In this document: positions 33,436-42,338 of the stretch, piece after piece
Layout of the letters: each line of letters opens with the position of its first letter
Position numbering within the stretch: position 1 is the first letter of the stretch
Source of the DNA: Alphaproteobacteria bacterium
Lineage (GTDB): Bacteria > Pseudomonadota > Alphaproteobacteria > JANQMY01
Length of the DNA stretch: 64,000 nt
NCBI GenBank assembly: GCA_028289425.1
Contig: JANQPL010000004.1
Coordinates: 496,001 to 560,000, forward strand
Reading direction: 5' to 3'
The notes under the pieces: model-generated
What the model was told of the DNA's origin: nothing
Database searches by the model: none
The model's input: only the letters and a program-made list of their open reading frames with translations
Position numbers and translations under genes: made by a program

Positions 33436-34479
33436 ATGCAGGTATCGAGCACGCTCATCCAAAGCGATCTTCAAAAGGTCCCAGATGAAGCACGGCGCAT
33501 CGAAGCGGCGGGCTATGACGGCATTGGCACCCAAGAAAATCGCCACGATCCGTTCTTGCCTCTGGCAGTCGCCGCGGTAAACAGTACACGGTTGAGCCTG
33601 TCGACCAGCATCGCGATTGCCTTTGCGCGCAGCCCCATGTCCACGGCCAATTTGTCGTGGGACTTGCAGGTGGCAAGCAAGGGCCGGTTCGTGCTGGGCA
33701 TCGGCAGCCAAGTGAAGGGACATAATGAGCGGCGCTTCAGTGTGCCCTGGTCGGCGCCCGCACCGCGCATGCGGGAATATGTGAAGTCGCTTCGCGCCAT
33801 TTGGCGTACCTGGAAGACGGGGGAGCCCCTTAACTTTGAAGGCGAGCATTATCGCTTCACGCTGATGACGCCCAACTTCACGCCGGAAGAAATGCCTTAC
33901 GATCCGCCGCCGATCACCATTGCGGCGGTCGGGCCGGCCATGCTGCGGGCGGCGGGAGAGCTTTGCGATGGGGTGCGCTTGCATGGCTTCTGTACACGGA
34001 AATATTTCGAGAATGTGATTTTGCCGGAACTGAATACGGGGATGGAGCGCGGCGGCCGGTCCCGCCAAAGCTTCCATGTCACCGGCGGCGGCTTTGTGGC
34101 CACGGGCGCTAGCGACGAAGAAGTTGATGCGGCGGCGAATTTCGTGCGGGCCCGCGTGGCTTTTTATGGATCGACCCGGGCCTATTGGCCGGTCTTCGAA
34201 CAGCATGGGCTTGAGGAGTTGGGCGCCAAGCTCAATCACATGTCCAAAACCGACCAGTGGGACGCCATGCCCGGCGAGGTGTCCGATGATGTGGTGCGCT
34301 TGTTCGCGGCGGTGGGCCGACACGATGAAATCGCCGGCGCGATCACCGAACGGTTTGGTGGGTTTACGGACAGCGTTTCCGACAGTGCGTCTTACGACAA
34401 GCCGGGGGCGTTACCGCCGGACGTCATCCAAGACATTCAGCGCATCGATACGGCGTTTAAGGGATTTGGGGCGGGATAG
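33436..34479 (+). CDS. LLM-class F420-dependent-type oxidoreductase (TIGR03617-like)
   Basis: 347 residues, start at ATG 33436 with AAAGG 7 bases upstream. It is a luciferase-like TIM barrel: ARRIEAAGYDGIGTQENRHD PFLPLAVAA, LSLSTSIAIAFARSPMSTAN, WDLQVASKGRFVLGIGSQVK GHNERRF, and ITIAAVGPAMLRAAGELCDG VRLHG. The pattern matches the subfamily of probable F420-dependent oxidoreductases known from mycobacteria and also found in proteobacteria. Whether this organism makes F420 cannot be seen here. It is 48 bases after the lipase-like gene on the same strand. A second, more distant LLM protein is at 18838. Confidence 0.9.
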   Translation: MQVSSTLIQSDLQKVPDEARRIEAAGYDGIGTQENRHDPFLPLAVAAVNSTRLSLSTSIAIAFARSPMSTANLSWDLQVASKGRFVLGIGSQVKGHNERRFSVPWSAPAPRMREYVKSLRAIWRTWKTGEPLNFEGEHYRFTLMTPNFTPEEMPYDPPPITIAAVGPAMLRAAGELCDGVRLHGFCTRKYFENVILPELNTGMERGGRSRQSFHVTGGGFVATGASDEEVDAAANFVRARVAFYGSTRAYWPVFEQHGLEELGAKLNHMSKTDQWDAMPGEVSDDVVRLFAAVGRHDEIAGAITERFGGFTDSVSDSASYDKPGALPPDVIQDIQRIDTAFKGFGAG

Positions 34480-34537
34480 AAACGTTCAAGAATGTGGAGC
34501 GTTCTGGTCGTTCTTGCGCACATCCCAACTCCGCTCA

Positions 34538-34609
34538 CTCCCGCGAGAGCGGGAGTCTGGAGCCGCTGCTCTTGAGGCTATCGTCTGAGATGCCCGCGTG
34601 CGCGGGCAT
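34538..34609. repeat. REP-like palindromes between convergent genes
   Basis: Two perfect GC-rich palindromes: CTCCCGC-GAGA-GCGGGAG (34538-34555) and ATGCCCGCG-TG-CGCGGGCAT (34590-34609). They sit between the oxidoreductase stop (34479) and the convergent accA stop (34658). This repeat type is common between genes in alphaproteobacteria and may stop transcription from both sides. Confidence 0.7.
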
Positions 34610-34657
34610 GAGCGGGTAAGGGCAAAGCCCGTGTTTCGCAATGAATGTATACTGGTC

Positions 34658-35644
34658 CTAAGCCAGACCTTCGCGGCCCATGCGCAGGAATTTCTCGCGG
34701 CGCTGGCGGCGCAGCTCATCCGGCGACAGAGCGCCCAGCGTCTTCAACGCCGCCTCCAACGCGTCGCCTGCGCTTGAGATCATCGCTTTTGGGTCGCGAT
34801 GGGCGCCGCCCACCGGCTCGACCAGTATCTCGTCGATCACGCCCAGTGACTTAAGATCTTGTGCCGTGATTTTCATGGCGGCGGCAGCGTCTTTCGCTTT
34901 GTCCGAGTCACGGAACAAAATGGATGCGCAGCCTTCGGGCGAGATCACCGCATAGGTCGAATGTTCCAGCATGATGATGTGGTTCGAGGTGGCAAAGGCG
35001 ATGGCGCCCCCTGACATGCCTTCGCCCGCAAAGATCGTGACAAGCGGCACGCCCAAGCTCAGGCACATATCCGTCGACCGGGCGATGGCTTCAGCCTGTC
35101 CGCGTTCCTCGCCCGCCAGCCCGGGATAGGCCCCGGCCGTATCGATGATGGTGACCACCGGCATTTTGAACCGGTCCGCCAATTCCATAATCCGCGCCGC
35201 CTTGCGATATCCTTCCGGCCGCCCCATGCCGAAGTTATGACGTATACGGCTTTGGGTGTCGGACCCTTTTTCGTGACCGATGATAAAGAGCGATTGACCG
35301 CGAAACCGGCCGATGCCGGCCATCACTGCCTCGTCTTCCCCGAAGCAGCGGTCGCCGGCCATATTGGTGAAGTCTTCCACCAGCTCGCCCATGTAGTCCA
35401 AAAAGTGGGGCCGGTTTGGATGGCGCGCCACCTGCGTTTTTTGCCACGGTGTCAGCTTGGCGTAGGTATCTTTGAGGAGCTGTTGGGCCTTTGCTTCGTG
35501 CTTTGCCGCTTCGTTCACAAGAACCTGGTCGCCGCCTTCGGCCGCCATTTGGCGCAGCTCATGCGCCTTGCCTTCCAGCTCGGCAATGGGTTTTTCGAAG
35601 TCAAGGTAGGTGTGGCCAGTCGATTTTGGCGTCGGTTCTTTCAT
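34658..35644 (-). CDS. accA: Acetyl-CoA carboxylase carboxyltransferase, alpha subunit
   Basis: 328 residues, close to the usual ~318. It pairs with AccD to move the carboxyl group from biotin to acetyl-CoA, making malonyl-CoA for fatty acid synthesis. Hallmarks: YLDFEKPIAELEGKAHELRQ, KLTPWQKTQVARHPNRPHFL DYM, EDFTNMAGDRCFGEDEAV, the CoA loop GMGRPEGYRKAARIM, TIIDTAGAYPGLAGEERGQA and IFAGEGMSGGAIAF. It is transcribed alone. The gap upstream (35645-35821) shows no other gene. Confidence 0.98.
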   Translation of the reverse strand: MKEPTPKSTGHTYLDFEKPIAELEGKAHELRQMAAEGGDQVLVNEAAKHEAKAQQLLKDTYAKLTPWQKTQVARHPNRPHFLDYMGELVEDFTNMAGDRCFGEDEAVMAGIGRFRGQSLFIIGHEKGSDTQSRIRHNFGMGRPEGYRKAARIMELADRFKMPVVTIIDTAGAYPGLAGEERGQAEAIARSTDMCLSLGVPLVTIFAGEGMSGGAIAFATSNHIIMLEHSTYAVISPEGCASILFRDSDKAKDAAAAMKITAQDLKSLGVIDEILVEPVGGAHRDPKAMISSAGDALEAALKTLGALSPDELRRQRREKFLRMGREGLA

Positions 35645-35821
35645 GCTTCTATCGGCCTATTTAATCGCGCATCCGAATCGGCCCGGTTGGCTATGTGACC
35701 GGCCGCGAGAACCAACGCCTCACGTCCACAAATCGTCTGTTACGCCACCATACCGTATGCCCCTGATTCGCCGCACACTGACCCGCAGCGGCGCGGCTGT
35801 CAATGAATCTAGGTGAGCAAT

Positions 35822-35848
35822 TGTCACAAAATATGGCGGTTCTTCGTC
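35822..35848 (+). promoter_or_regulatory. ECF41-type sigma-factor promoter
   Basis: TGTCACA (35822-35828) and CGTC (35845-35848) are separated by 16 bases, which matches the published ECF41 target promoter (TGTCACA at -35, CGTC at -10). It lies about 75 bases upstream of an operon whose second gene encodes an ECF41 sigma factor, so the operon is very probably autoregulated. Confidence 0.8.
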
Positions 35849-35927
35849 ATTCCGATAACACCCTTTGTCAACAGAGTGAGCGGCGCCGCGGTTGGGCGTC
35901 GTCATAGCCCGGAACAGGACCCATAAC

Positions 35928-36479
35928 ATGCTGAAAAGATTAATAAATTGGCTCATTGACGATAGCGAAAAGAAGACCGGGGAAAGCGCCGATTGGATGC
36001 GCGATATTGCCCGCGTTTCAACCCGGTCTTTTTTTGTGTTCGGTATGTTCACGCCGCTGGCCACCCATCGGCGGGCCTTGCCGCTGCATTTACATCATTT
36101 GGCGCGCATCGCCGCCATCGCCGAAGCCGATTGTGGGCCCTGTTTTCAAACAGTTGTAAACTATGCCGTTCAAGACGGGATTGACAAAGACTTGATCAAA
36201 GCCGCCATCGAAGGTGACACATCTCGCATGAACGATCTGGAAGCCACCGTGTTCGGGTTTGCCTCTGCCGTCGCGCGCAAGGAATTCGATGACGGCAGTG
36301 CCCGGCAAAAAATCATCGACACGTGGGGCGAACAGGCCCTCATCGATCTTGCCTATGCGGTGGCCGGCGTACGCGTGTTCCCCACCGTGAAACGGGCAAT
36401 GGGATATGCCCAAGCGTGCCAAATCTTGGATCTCAAAGGAGAGCCGGTACATCCGCAAACCAGACTGGAAGCTGCATGA
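35928..36479 (+). CDS. AhpD/carboxymuconolactone-decarboxylase-like protein
   Basis: 183 residues from the ATG at 35928 (MLKRLINWLIDDSEKKTGES); an earlier start at 35892 is less natural. EADCGPCFQTVVNYAVQDGI contains a CGPC redox pair (Cys69, Cys72), the active-site pattern of AhpD-like peroxidase partners. LATHRRALPLHLHHLARIAA and FVFGMFTPLATH complete the helical fold. ECF41 sigma factors are typically encoded beside carboxymuconolactone decarboxylase-like, oxidoreductase or epimerase genes, and this is such a partner. It overlaps the sigma gene by 4 bases and lies under the ECF41-type promoter. The substrate is unknown. Confidence 0.85.
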   Translation: MLKRLINWLIDDSEKKTGESADWMRDIARVSTRSFFVFGMFTPLATHRRALPLHLHHLARIAAIAEADCGPCFQTVVNYAVQDGIDKDLIKAAIEGDTSRMNDLEATVFGFASAVARKEFDDGSARQKIIDTWGEQALIDLAYAVAGVRVFPTVKRAMGYAQACQILDLKGEPVHPQTRLEAA

Positions 36480-37363
36480 CATCCACAACGTCTTCCGAAA
36501 CGGCGGTCTTCGAAGAGGCGCGGTCCCATTTGTTGGGGGTGGCCTATCGCATGCTGGGCACGCTGACCGAAGCGGAGGATGCGGTGCAGGAGACTTTTCT
36601 TCGTTGGCACAACGCGGATCGGGACGAAATCGCCAATCCAAAGGGCTGGCTCACCACGGTGCTTTGCCGGTTGTGCATTGATGAATTGCGATCGGCGCGC
36701 ACCCGGCGCGAGGCCTATCCGGGGCCGTGGCTGCCGGAACCGGTGGCGACCGACGACGAAAGCCCCTTCGAAATCCTAGACAAGGCGGACAACATCTCCA
36801 TGGCATTCATGTTGATACTCGAACGGCTCGCGCCCGAAGAACGCGCAGCGTTCCTGTTGCGGGATGCCTTCGACTACGATTACAGGGAAATCGGCAGTAT
36901 TCTGAACAAATCGGAAGTGGCGTGCCGGCAACTTGTTTCGCGTGCGCGGTCGCGCTTGCGTCAGGAACGGCCGCGTTTTAGTGCCGACAAAAATGACTAT
37001 GAGCGCTTGATCGAGGCGTTCCGAACGGCGACGGAAACGCTGGATATGTCGGGCCTGCTCCAGTTGTTTGCGGATGATATTGCGCTTTGGGCCGATGGCG
37101 GGGGGCGCGCCAAGGCGGCGCTCAACGTTATTCACGGCAAAGATAAAGTGGCGCGCTTCTTTGTGGGCATTGCGGGCAAGATGCCTGCGGATCTTCACGG
37201 CGAGGAGCGGACCGTGAACGGGTTTCCCGGCTATGTTCTCTACGAAGGCGGTTCAGTGTTTATGACCGTGAGTTTCGATGTGGTGGACGATAAGATTGTC
37301 AGCATTCAGATCGTTCGCAATCCGGATAAGCTGGGTGCCATCGCACCCCCGAAGCCTCACTAG
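36476..37363 (+). CDS. ECF41-type RNA polymerase sigma factor (SigJ-like)
   Basis: 295 residues from the ATG that overlaps the upstream stop (ATGA). Regions 2 and 4 are clear: LLGVAYRMLGTLTEAEDAVQ ETFLRW, and AFDYDYREIGSILNKSEVAC RQLVSRARSRL. Three ECF41 signatures are present: WLPEP (85-89) in the linker, DGGGR (207-211) and NPDKL (282-286) in the C-terminal SnoaL-like domain. That extension replaces an anti-sigma factor and tunes activity from within the protein. It should transcribe its own operon from the promoter at 35822. The inducing signal is unknown. Confidence 0.95.
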   Translation: MTSTTSSETAVFEEARSHLLGVAYRMLGTLTEAEDAVQETFLRWHNADRDEIANPKGWLTTVLCRLCIDELRSARTRREAYPGPWLPEPVATDDESPFEILDKADNISMAFMLILERLAPEERAAFLLRDAFDYDYREIGSILNKSEVACRQLVSRARSRLRQERPRFSADKNDYERLIEAFRTATETLDMSGLLQLFADDIALWADGGGRAKAALNVIHGKDKVARFFVGIAGKMPADLHGEERTVNGFPGYVLYEGGSVFMTVSFDVVDDKIVSIQIVRNPDKLGAIAPPKPH

Positions 37364-37390
37364 CAATTTGCCGAAAAGTCATTTAGGCCC

Positions 37391-37476
37391 TTCGAGACGG
37401 GCCTATCGGCCCTCCTCAGGGTGAGGAATAATCAGTACAGCCTCATGGTGAGGAGGCGCGAGAGCGCCGTCTCGAA
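37391..37476. repeat. 86-bp nested palindromic repeat
   Basis: Outer arms TTCGAGACGG (37391-37400) and CCGTCTCGAA (37467-37476) are perfect inverted repeats. Inside, CCTCCTCA (37411-37418) pairs with TGAGGAGG (37449-37456), and GGGCC-tatc-GGCCC and GGCGC-gaga-GCGCC form smaller hairpins. It lies between convergent genes (stops 37363 and 37514). The sequence is of a repeat class widespread in alphaproteobacterial genomes. Confidence 0.75.
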
Positions 37477-37513
37477 CCATGAAGAAGTAAACTCATGACT
37501 TTCCGGCGGAATG

Positions 37514-38443
37514 CTAAACGGCTTTTTTCGCAAGTGGGTGGTTTTCCGCGACCAGCTCCGTCAGCCTTTTTTCCTGGATATGGGTATAGATCTGCGTCGT
37601 CGAGATGTCGGCATGGCCCAACATTTTTTGTACGCTACGTAAGTCGGCCCCATGGGCCAATAGATGCGTTGCAAAGGCATGGCGCAATGTGTGCGGCGAC
37701 AAAGCCTTCGGATCGATACCGGCTTTCACGGCAAGTTCTTTCAGCAGTTGCGCAAAGCGCTGCCGGGTCAGGTGGCCCTGTTCGCCCCGCGATGGAAAGA
37801 GCCAATGGTCGGACGGTTTTTTACCGGCAGTGTTTTGTGCTTTCGAAACGAAATGCGCGCGCACATCCAGATACTTCTCGAGCGCGCCAACGGCCGCCGG
37901 GCTGAGCGGCACCAATCGTTCCCGCCCCCCTTTGCCGACGACAAAGATGAGCCGGTCGTTTCTGCGCACGGACGAAACCGGCAATCCCACCAGCTCGGAC
38001 ACCCGCAGGCCCGACGCATAAAGAACTTCAAGCAAGCAGGCAAGACGCGCGCCCTCAGCGCCTGGCTGTTGGGAGGCCTGCGCGAGCAAGCGTTCCACAT
38101 CGCTTTCGCTCAGGAGTTTGGGTAGCGCGCGGCCCTTTTTGGGCCCGTCAATAACGCTTGTTGGATTGTCGTCCCGGCGCCTGTCCGACACCAGAAACTG
38201 AAAGAATTGCCGCAGGCTGGAAAGGCGCCGTTGTGCCGTACTGGCGCTCAAGCCCGCCGCCGACAGGGATCGCAGGTAGCGCTCAACATCGCTGCGTGTG
38301 GCCGCCGAAATCCGCGTCGCTTTGCCAAGGTAACCGGCGAAGTCCTGCAGATCGCGCTTGTATGCGCTCAACGTATTCAAGGAAGCGCCGCGTTCGCTCG
38401 CCAGCATTTCCAAGAATGCTTCCACATGTGTGGTGTCGGTCAT
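37514..38443 (-). CDS. xerD: Site-specific tyrosine recombinase XerD
   Basis: 309 residues. With XerC it resolves chromosome dimers at dif during cell division. The N-terminal SAM-like domain (VEAFLEMLASERGASLNTLS AYKRDLQDF) is followed by the catalytic domain: the first Arg in ASGLRVSELVGLP, LSPHTLRHAFATHLLAHGAD LRSVQKMLGHADISTTQIYT H with the HxxR and the tyrosine nucleophile. LEVLYASGLR and LFPSRGEQGHLTRQ are typical. The ATG overlaps the stop of the upstream secreted-protein gene. Confidence 0.95.
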   Translation of the reverse strand: MTDTTHVEAFLEMLASERGASLNTLSAYKRDLQDFAGYLGKATRISAATRSDVERYLRSLSAAGLSASTAQRRLSSLRQFFQFLVSDRRRDDNPTSVIDGPKKGRALPKLLSESDVERLLAQASQQPGAEGARLACLLEVLYASGLRVSELVGLPVSSVRRNDRLIFVVGKGGRERLVPLSPAAVGALEKYLDVRAHFVSKAQNTAGKKPSDHWLFPSRGEQGHLTRQRFAQLLKELAVKAGIDPKALSPHTLRHAFATHLLAHGADLRSVQKMLGHADISTTQIYTHIQEKRLTELVAENHPLAKKAV

Positions 38444-40293
38444 TCCCCGGCGCGTTCGGACGGCGCCGAGACAGGAGCCAAGCTGGCCTCTAACGCAAGG
38501 GCACGCGCATCTTGGATTAGACCCACATAGGATAAGGAGCGAATAACTTCGGTCATCGTTGTGGTGGTTGCGGCGCCGGGCCCTTCCGCTCCCAAAGTGA
38601 TGAGGGCCAGCAAGGCGCTTTCGCCCATTTTACCTTCATCGCTTGCGCGCACCAAGTACGCTAGGCTTTGGGGCGGTGGCGACACGTCTTCAAACGCGGC
38701 ACGTCCTTTGTCGGACAACACGGTTTCCGGAACGCGATAACCAAGCGCCTCCAGCATGCGCAGCTTTTGCTGGAATTTCCGGACGGTGCCAAGGGTCTTC
38801 TGTTCCACGGCCCATGCAATTTGGTGCAGTTCTTCCACGTCGCGTTTGCGCCAGGGCAGCCGCTCCGTCGGTTTGGCAATCCACAAATCCGGTTTCAGAA
38901 GCTGAACGGCTTGGGTGTTGGTGACACCGGCCCGCGCCGAGCGTACGTCGACCAGTTCGTACCAGGCAAAGGCGCGTTCGGAATCGCCCACCGTCAAGCT
39001 CGATTTGAGAAAGCCACCGGCCGCCCAAGCGAGAACAATGTCAGGCTCGATTTGCTTCGCATAACGCTCCATCACGCGCGCCGTGATGGGAAAAATGCCT
39101 TGCTGCTCGCCCAAATGCCAGGACGTGCTCAATAGCTCGATCCGCTGTTCGACGTTTTGCGTGGCCCCTGCCGCCTGATACAGCAGCGCCTGACCCACGC
39201 TTGGCGATTTTGAGGACCAATCCGTTTTGGCGTTCGCCAAATCCTTCGTCTCAAATGGATAAAGCGCATAGAGCCGCTCCAACTGGCGGCTGTTGATGGC
39301 GCCGATCTGCGCGGCCATTTCGCCCAGCACCAATCGCTGTTCGAATGTGCCCGTCGGTGCGTTTGCGAACGCAGCCAGGAAGGGTGGCGTCATATTGAGC
39401 GGGTCGATGTGATTGACCGGATCCGCTTCCACTGCGCGCAGCATGGCAATGTCGAGCGCATCGTCCGCAAGCAGATTATCGGGCAGTTTGTCCAGATAGC
39501 CCAGGGCCCGGTCCATGACGGTGAAGAAGAACTTGTCGTCTCCCTCTTTCTCGCGCAGAAAATCAACCGTCAGACCGGCCGCTGATGGATTGCCTTTGTG
39601 GACTTGGCAGAAGGCGCCCACCTTACCCCAATAGGGGCTTTCCGCGACCAACCTTACCCGATCCGCGGTTTCGCAGGCCGGGTCGTTGCGGCCGAGCAGC
39701 AACAACGCATCGACCCTGTACTTCAGCAAGTCTTCATCGGTGACGGTGCGCGGGATGCCGTCGGTCAGGCTCACCACGTCTTCCAGATTACCCGCCTGAT
39801 AAAGCTGGCTTGTGCGCACCAGCAACAGGCTTTTGCCCGGCGATTTGCCTTGCGGCGGATTGACGTTGGACAACAGCAACCGGCGCTTCAAGTCGTTCAT
39901 GGCGATCGACATCGTCCGTGTCGGGATTTGTTGCATCAACGCAATCACCCGAGCCCGGTTGGTGCCCTGCCATAAATTATCCGGCATCGGATTGTCGACA
40001 GTGGTGGATGGGTTGACGTTCGAGAGATCGACCGCGCCCAATGTGCCCACGGTCACGCCGCCGTCGTTCAGACCCGGGCGTGCTTGAATGGATTTGAGCT
40101 CATGCTCCGTCGAAAACGGGTTGGGCGGCGCATCGGACGGTTCCGCGGGCGCCTGCCCAGGTGCCGGCACAATGCCAACGGGCGGGCCCGTGACCCGGCG
40201 TTCAGAGGGTCCTTCGCTTTGGGCCTGTGCGGGCCCAAAACCGGTCAGCAGGGCAACAATGCCGATTGCGGCAAAAAATGACTTGGCGCTCAT
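38440..40293 (-). CDS. Large secreted protein, unknown function (alphaproteobacterial)
   Basis: 617 residues. MSAKSFFAAIGIVALLTGFG PAQAQ is a signal peptide. A Pro-rich segment (GPPVGIVPAPGQAPAEPSDA PP) follows, then a mostly helical body without enzyme motifs; segments such as SLLLVRTSQLYQAGNLEDVV SLTDG and YRVDALLLLGRNDPACETAD look like helical repeats. Proteins like this occur in alphaproteobacteria next to shikimate kinase and xerD and are sometimes misleadingly labelled antifreeze-like. It is 15 bases downstream of a 46-residue membrane peptide gene and overlaps xerD by 4 bases. A periplasmic scaffold role is possible but unproven. Confidence 0.8.
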   Translation of the reverse strand: MSAKSFFAAIGIVALLTGFGPAQAQSEGPSERRVTGPPVGIVPAPGQAPAEPSDAPPNPFSTEHELKSIQARPGLNDGGVTVGTLGAVDLSNVNPSTTVDNPMPDNLWQGTNRARVIALMQQIPTRTMSIAMNDLKRRLLLSNVNPPQGKSPGKSLLLVRTSQLYQAGNLEDVVSLTDGIPRTVTDEDLLKYRVDALLLLGRNDPACETADRVRLVAESPYWGKVGAFCQVHKGNPSAAGLTVDFLREKEGDDKFFFTVMDRALGYLDKLPDNLLADDALDIAMLRAVEADPVNHIDPLNMTPPFLAAFANAPTGTFEQRLVLGEMAAQIGAINSRQLERLYALYPFETKDLANAKTDWSSKSPSVGQALLYQAAGATQNVEQRIELLSTSWHLGEQQGIFPITARVMERYAKQIEPDIVLAWAAGGFLKSSLTVGDSERAFAWYELVDVRSARAGVTNTQAVQLLKPDLWIAKPTERLPWRKRDVEELHQIAWAVEQKTLGTVRKFQQKLRMLEALGYRVPETVLSDKGRAAFEDVSPPPQSLAYLVRASDEGKMGESALLALITLGAEGPGAATTTTMTEVIRSLSYVGLIQDARALALEASLAPVSAPSERAGE

Positions 40294-40308
40294 GGGTTAA
40301 TGCTTCCC

Positions 40309-40449
40309 CTAATATGGGAAATTGGAGGTATCGAGCTCTTTTTCCACGGGCGCGACCGGGGCTTCTATGCTCTGCGCATAGACCAGCAATCCTCCGGCAA
40401 CACCCGCAAACAGCAATACAACCGCGCCCATCACACGAAGTATCGTCAT
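40309..40449 (-). CDS. 46-residue single-pass membrane peptide
   Basis: Short gene ATG 40449 to TAG 40309. The protein begins MTILRVMGAVVLLFAGVAGG, has one membrane helix (about residues 7-24) and a short acidic tail ending ELDTSNFPY. GGTGGAG lies 5 bases before the start, a strong ribosome site. It precedes the large secreted-protein gene by 15 bases on the same strand, so the two are probably co-transcribed. I do not recognise a family; a role in anchoring or assisting the secreted protein is inference. Confidence 0.65.
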   Translation of the reverse strand: MTILRVMGAVVLLFAGVAGGLLVYAQSIEAPVAPVEKELDTSNFPY

Positions 40450-40680
40450 CTCAGCTCCACCTTCATCCAGATCGATTCGGAATGCCTGCTATCAGGCCTT
40501 TTCGCCAACCAATTGTCCATCTAAGGGGGTTATCGTTTGGTTTCTAAAAACTAAATACGGCTGAATTGAGAACAAATCGTATACTTTTCCGCCGTGAAAC
40601 CGATAGGAAGTGTTAAATTCTCTGGTTGGCCAGTCGCCCGCGTGGGACCGGCGGACGAATTTGGGGCTCTGTAAAGGTAA

Positions 40681-41193
40681 ATGGTCGAGAAATCACTTGT
40701 ATTGGTCGGGCTCATGGGAGCCGGAAAGACCACGGTTGGACGGCGCCTGGCCGCGGCACTGGAGTTGCCCTTTGCAGATGCCGACCAGGAAATCGAGGCC
40801 GCCGCCGGCTGTTCCATCAGCGAATTTTTCGAGCGCCATGGCGAAGAGGAGTTTCGGAATGGGGAACGGCGCGTCATCGCCCGGCTTCTCGATGGGCCGG
40901 TTTGCGTGCTGTCGACTGGCGGCGGCGCCTTCATGGATCCCGAAACCCGGCAGAAGATCAAAGAGACGGGGATCTCAATCTGGCTTCGGGCCGAATTGGA
41001 CCTTTTGATGGAGCGCGTATCCCGTCGGCCTACCCGGCCATTGCTCAAGCAGGACGATCCGCGCAAGGTGATGGAACGCTTAATGAATGAGCGGTATCCG
41101 GTATATGCGGAGGCTGACATTATTGTGGATACGGGCGAAGGTCCCCATGAAGCGGTCGTCGCAAAAATCATCCAAGCGTTGAAGGAACGCTGA
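40681..41193 (+). CDS. aroK: Shikimate kinase
   Basis: 170 residues, standard size. It phosphorylates shikimate at the 3-hydroxyl with ATP in the aromatic amino acid pathway. P-loop GLMGAGKT (10-17), shikimate-binding DADQEIEAAAGCSISEFFER, the conserved LSTGGGAFMDPETR and the lid arginines RRPTRPLL are all present. It is divergent from the secreted-protein/xerD operon across 231 bases with no further gene, and 8 bases upstream of aroB. Confidence 0.97.
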   Translation: MVEKSLVLVGLMGAGKTTVGRRLAAALELPFADADQEIEAAAGCSISEFFERHGEEEFRNGERRVIARLLDGPVCVLSTGGGAFMDPETRQKIKETGISIWLRAELDLLMERVSRRPTRPLLKQDDPRKVMERLMNERYPVYAEADIIVDTGEGPHEAVVAKIIQALKER

Positions 41194-41201
41194 GCCAAAC
41201 C

Positions 41202-42338
41202 GTGGCAAAGAATTCGGATCACATCACGCAGGAAACCGTTCGGGTCGACTTAGGCGACCGCTCCTATGACATCGTCATTGGGCAAGGCCTAATTGCGCGG
41301 GCCGGAAAGATGATCTCTGACGTTCGAGCGACGCGGAAAGCTGCCGTCATCACGGATCAGAATGTGGCCCGGTTTCATTTACCTACCTTGCGCAAGTCGT
41401 TGGAAGCCGCAGGGATACAGAGTTTTGAAATCGTGTTGCCGCCGGGGGAACAAACCAAATCCTTCGGCTTCTTCGGATCGCTGCTTGAAGAGCTTTTGGA
41501 CGCAAAAATCGAACGGTCGGATTTGGTGATCGCTTTTGGCGGCGGCGTCATCGGTGATCTGGCGGGATTTGCCGCCAGTGTTCTTCGGCGGGGCGTCGAT
41601 TTCGTGCAGATTCCGACAACCTTGTTGGCGCAGGTTGATTCATCCGTTGGCGGAAAAACTGCGATCGACACCAAACACGGCAAGAATCTGGTGGGCACCT
41701 TTTATCAGCCCCGTCTGGTGCTGATCGATACCGATGTGCTCGAAACCTTGCCGGAGCGGGAGCTGAAGGCCGGCTACGCGGAGGTGGTGAAATACGGCCT
41801 CATCAACGATGCAGCGTTTTTTGCCTGGCTCGAAAACAATGGGTCGAAGCTTCTGCAAGGCGACCGGGAGGCACGGCGACACGCGATTGCCGTATCTTGC
41901 AAATCCAAGGCCGCCATTGTGGCTCAAGACGAAAAAGAAGGCGGGGTGCGGGCGCTCCTAAATCTGGGCCATACATTTGCCCATGCGCTTGAAGTGGCGG
42001 CCGGGTTTGACGGCGATCTGCTGCATGGGGAAGCCGTGGCCATCGGCATGAACTTGGCCTTTCAATACTCGGTACAAAAAAATATTTGCTCGGCGGATGA
42101 CGCTATCCGGGTGGGCGACCACCTAAAAGCGACAGGTCTGTTATGGAATGTGGCGACCGCCATCACGCCCCAACCTTCTGCCAAGGCTTTGGCGGACGCG
42201 ATGCTGCAGGACAAGAAGTCCGTCGGCGGCAAGCCTAAGTTCATTCTTGTCCGTGGCATAGGACAAGCCTTTATCGATGCGGACGTTCCGCTCGATCATG
42301 TCGAATCATTTCTTAAAGCCCAATTGGAAAAAATCTAA
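41202..42338 (+). CDS. aroB: 3-dehydroquinate synthase
   Basis: 378 residues from GTG 41202. It converts DAHP to 3-dehydroquinate using NAD and a divalent metal, the second step of the shikimate pathway. Motifs: VLPPGEQTKSFGFFGSLLEE, VIAFGGGVIGDLAGFAASVL RRGVDFVQIPTTLLAQVDSS VGGKTAIDTKHGKNLVGTFY, AEVVKYGLI with the metal Glu, and LNLGHTFAHALE with a metal His. It is 8 bases after aroK; its TAATG junction gives the start of the next gene. Confidence 0.98.
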   Translation: MAKNSDHITQETVRVDLGDRSYDIVIGQGLIARAGKMISDVRATRKAAVITDQNVARFHLPTLRKSLEAAGIQSFEIVLPPGEQTKSFGFFGSLLEELLDAKIERSDLVIAFGGGVIGDLAGFAASVLRRGVDFVQIPTTLLAQVDSSVGGKTAIDTKHGKNLVGTFYQPRLVLIDTDVLETLPERELKAGYAEVVKYGLINDAAFFAWLENNGSKLLQGDREARRHAIAVSCKSKAAIVAQDEKEGGVRALLNLGHTFAHALEVAAGFDGDLLHGEAVAIGMNLAFQYSVQKNICSADDAIRVGDHLKATGLLWNVATAITPQPSAKALADAMLQDKKSVGGKPKFILVRGIGQAFIDADVPLDHVESFLKAQLEKI

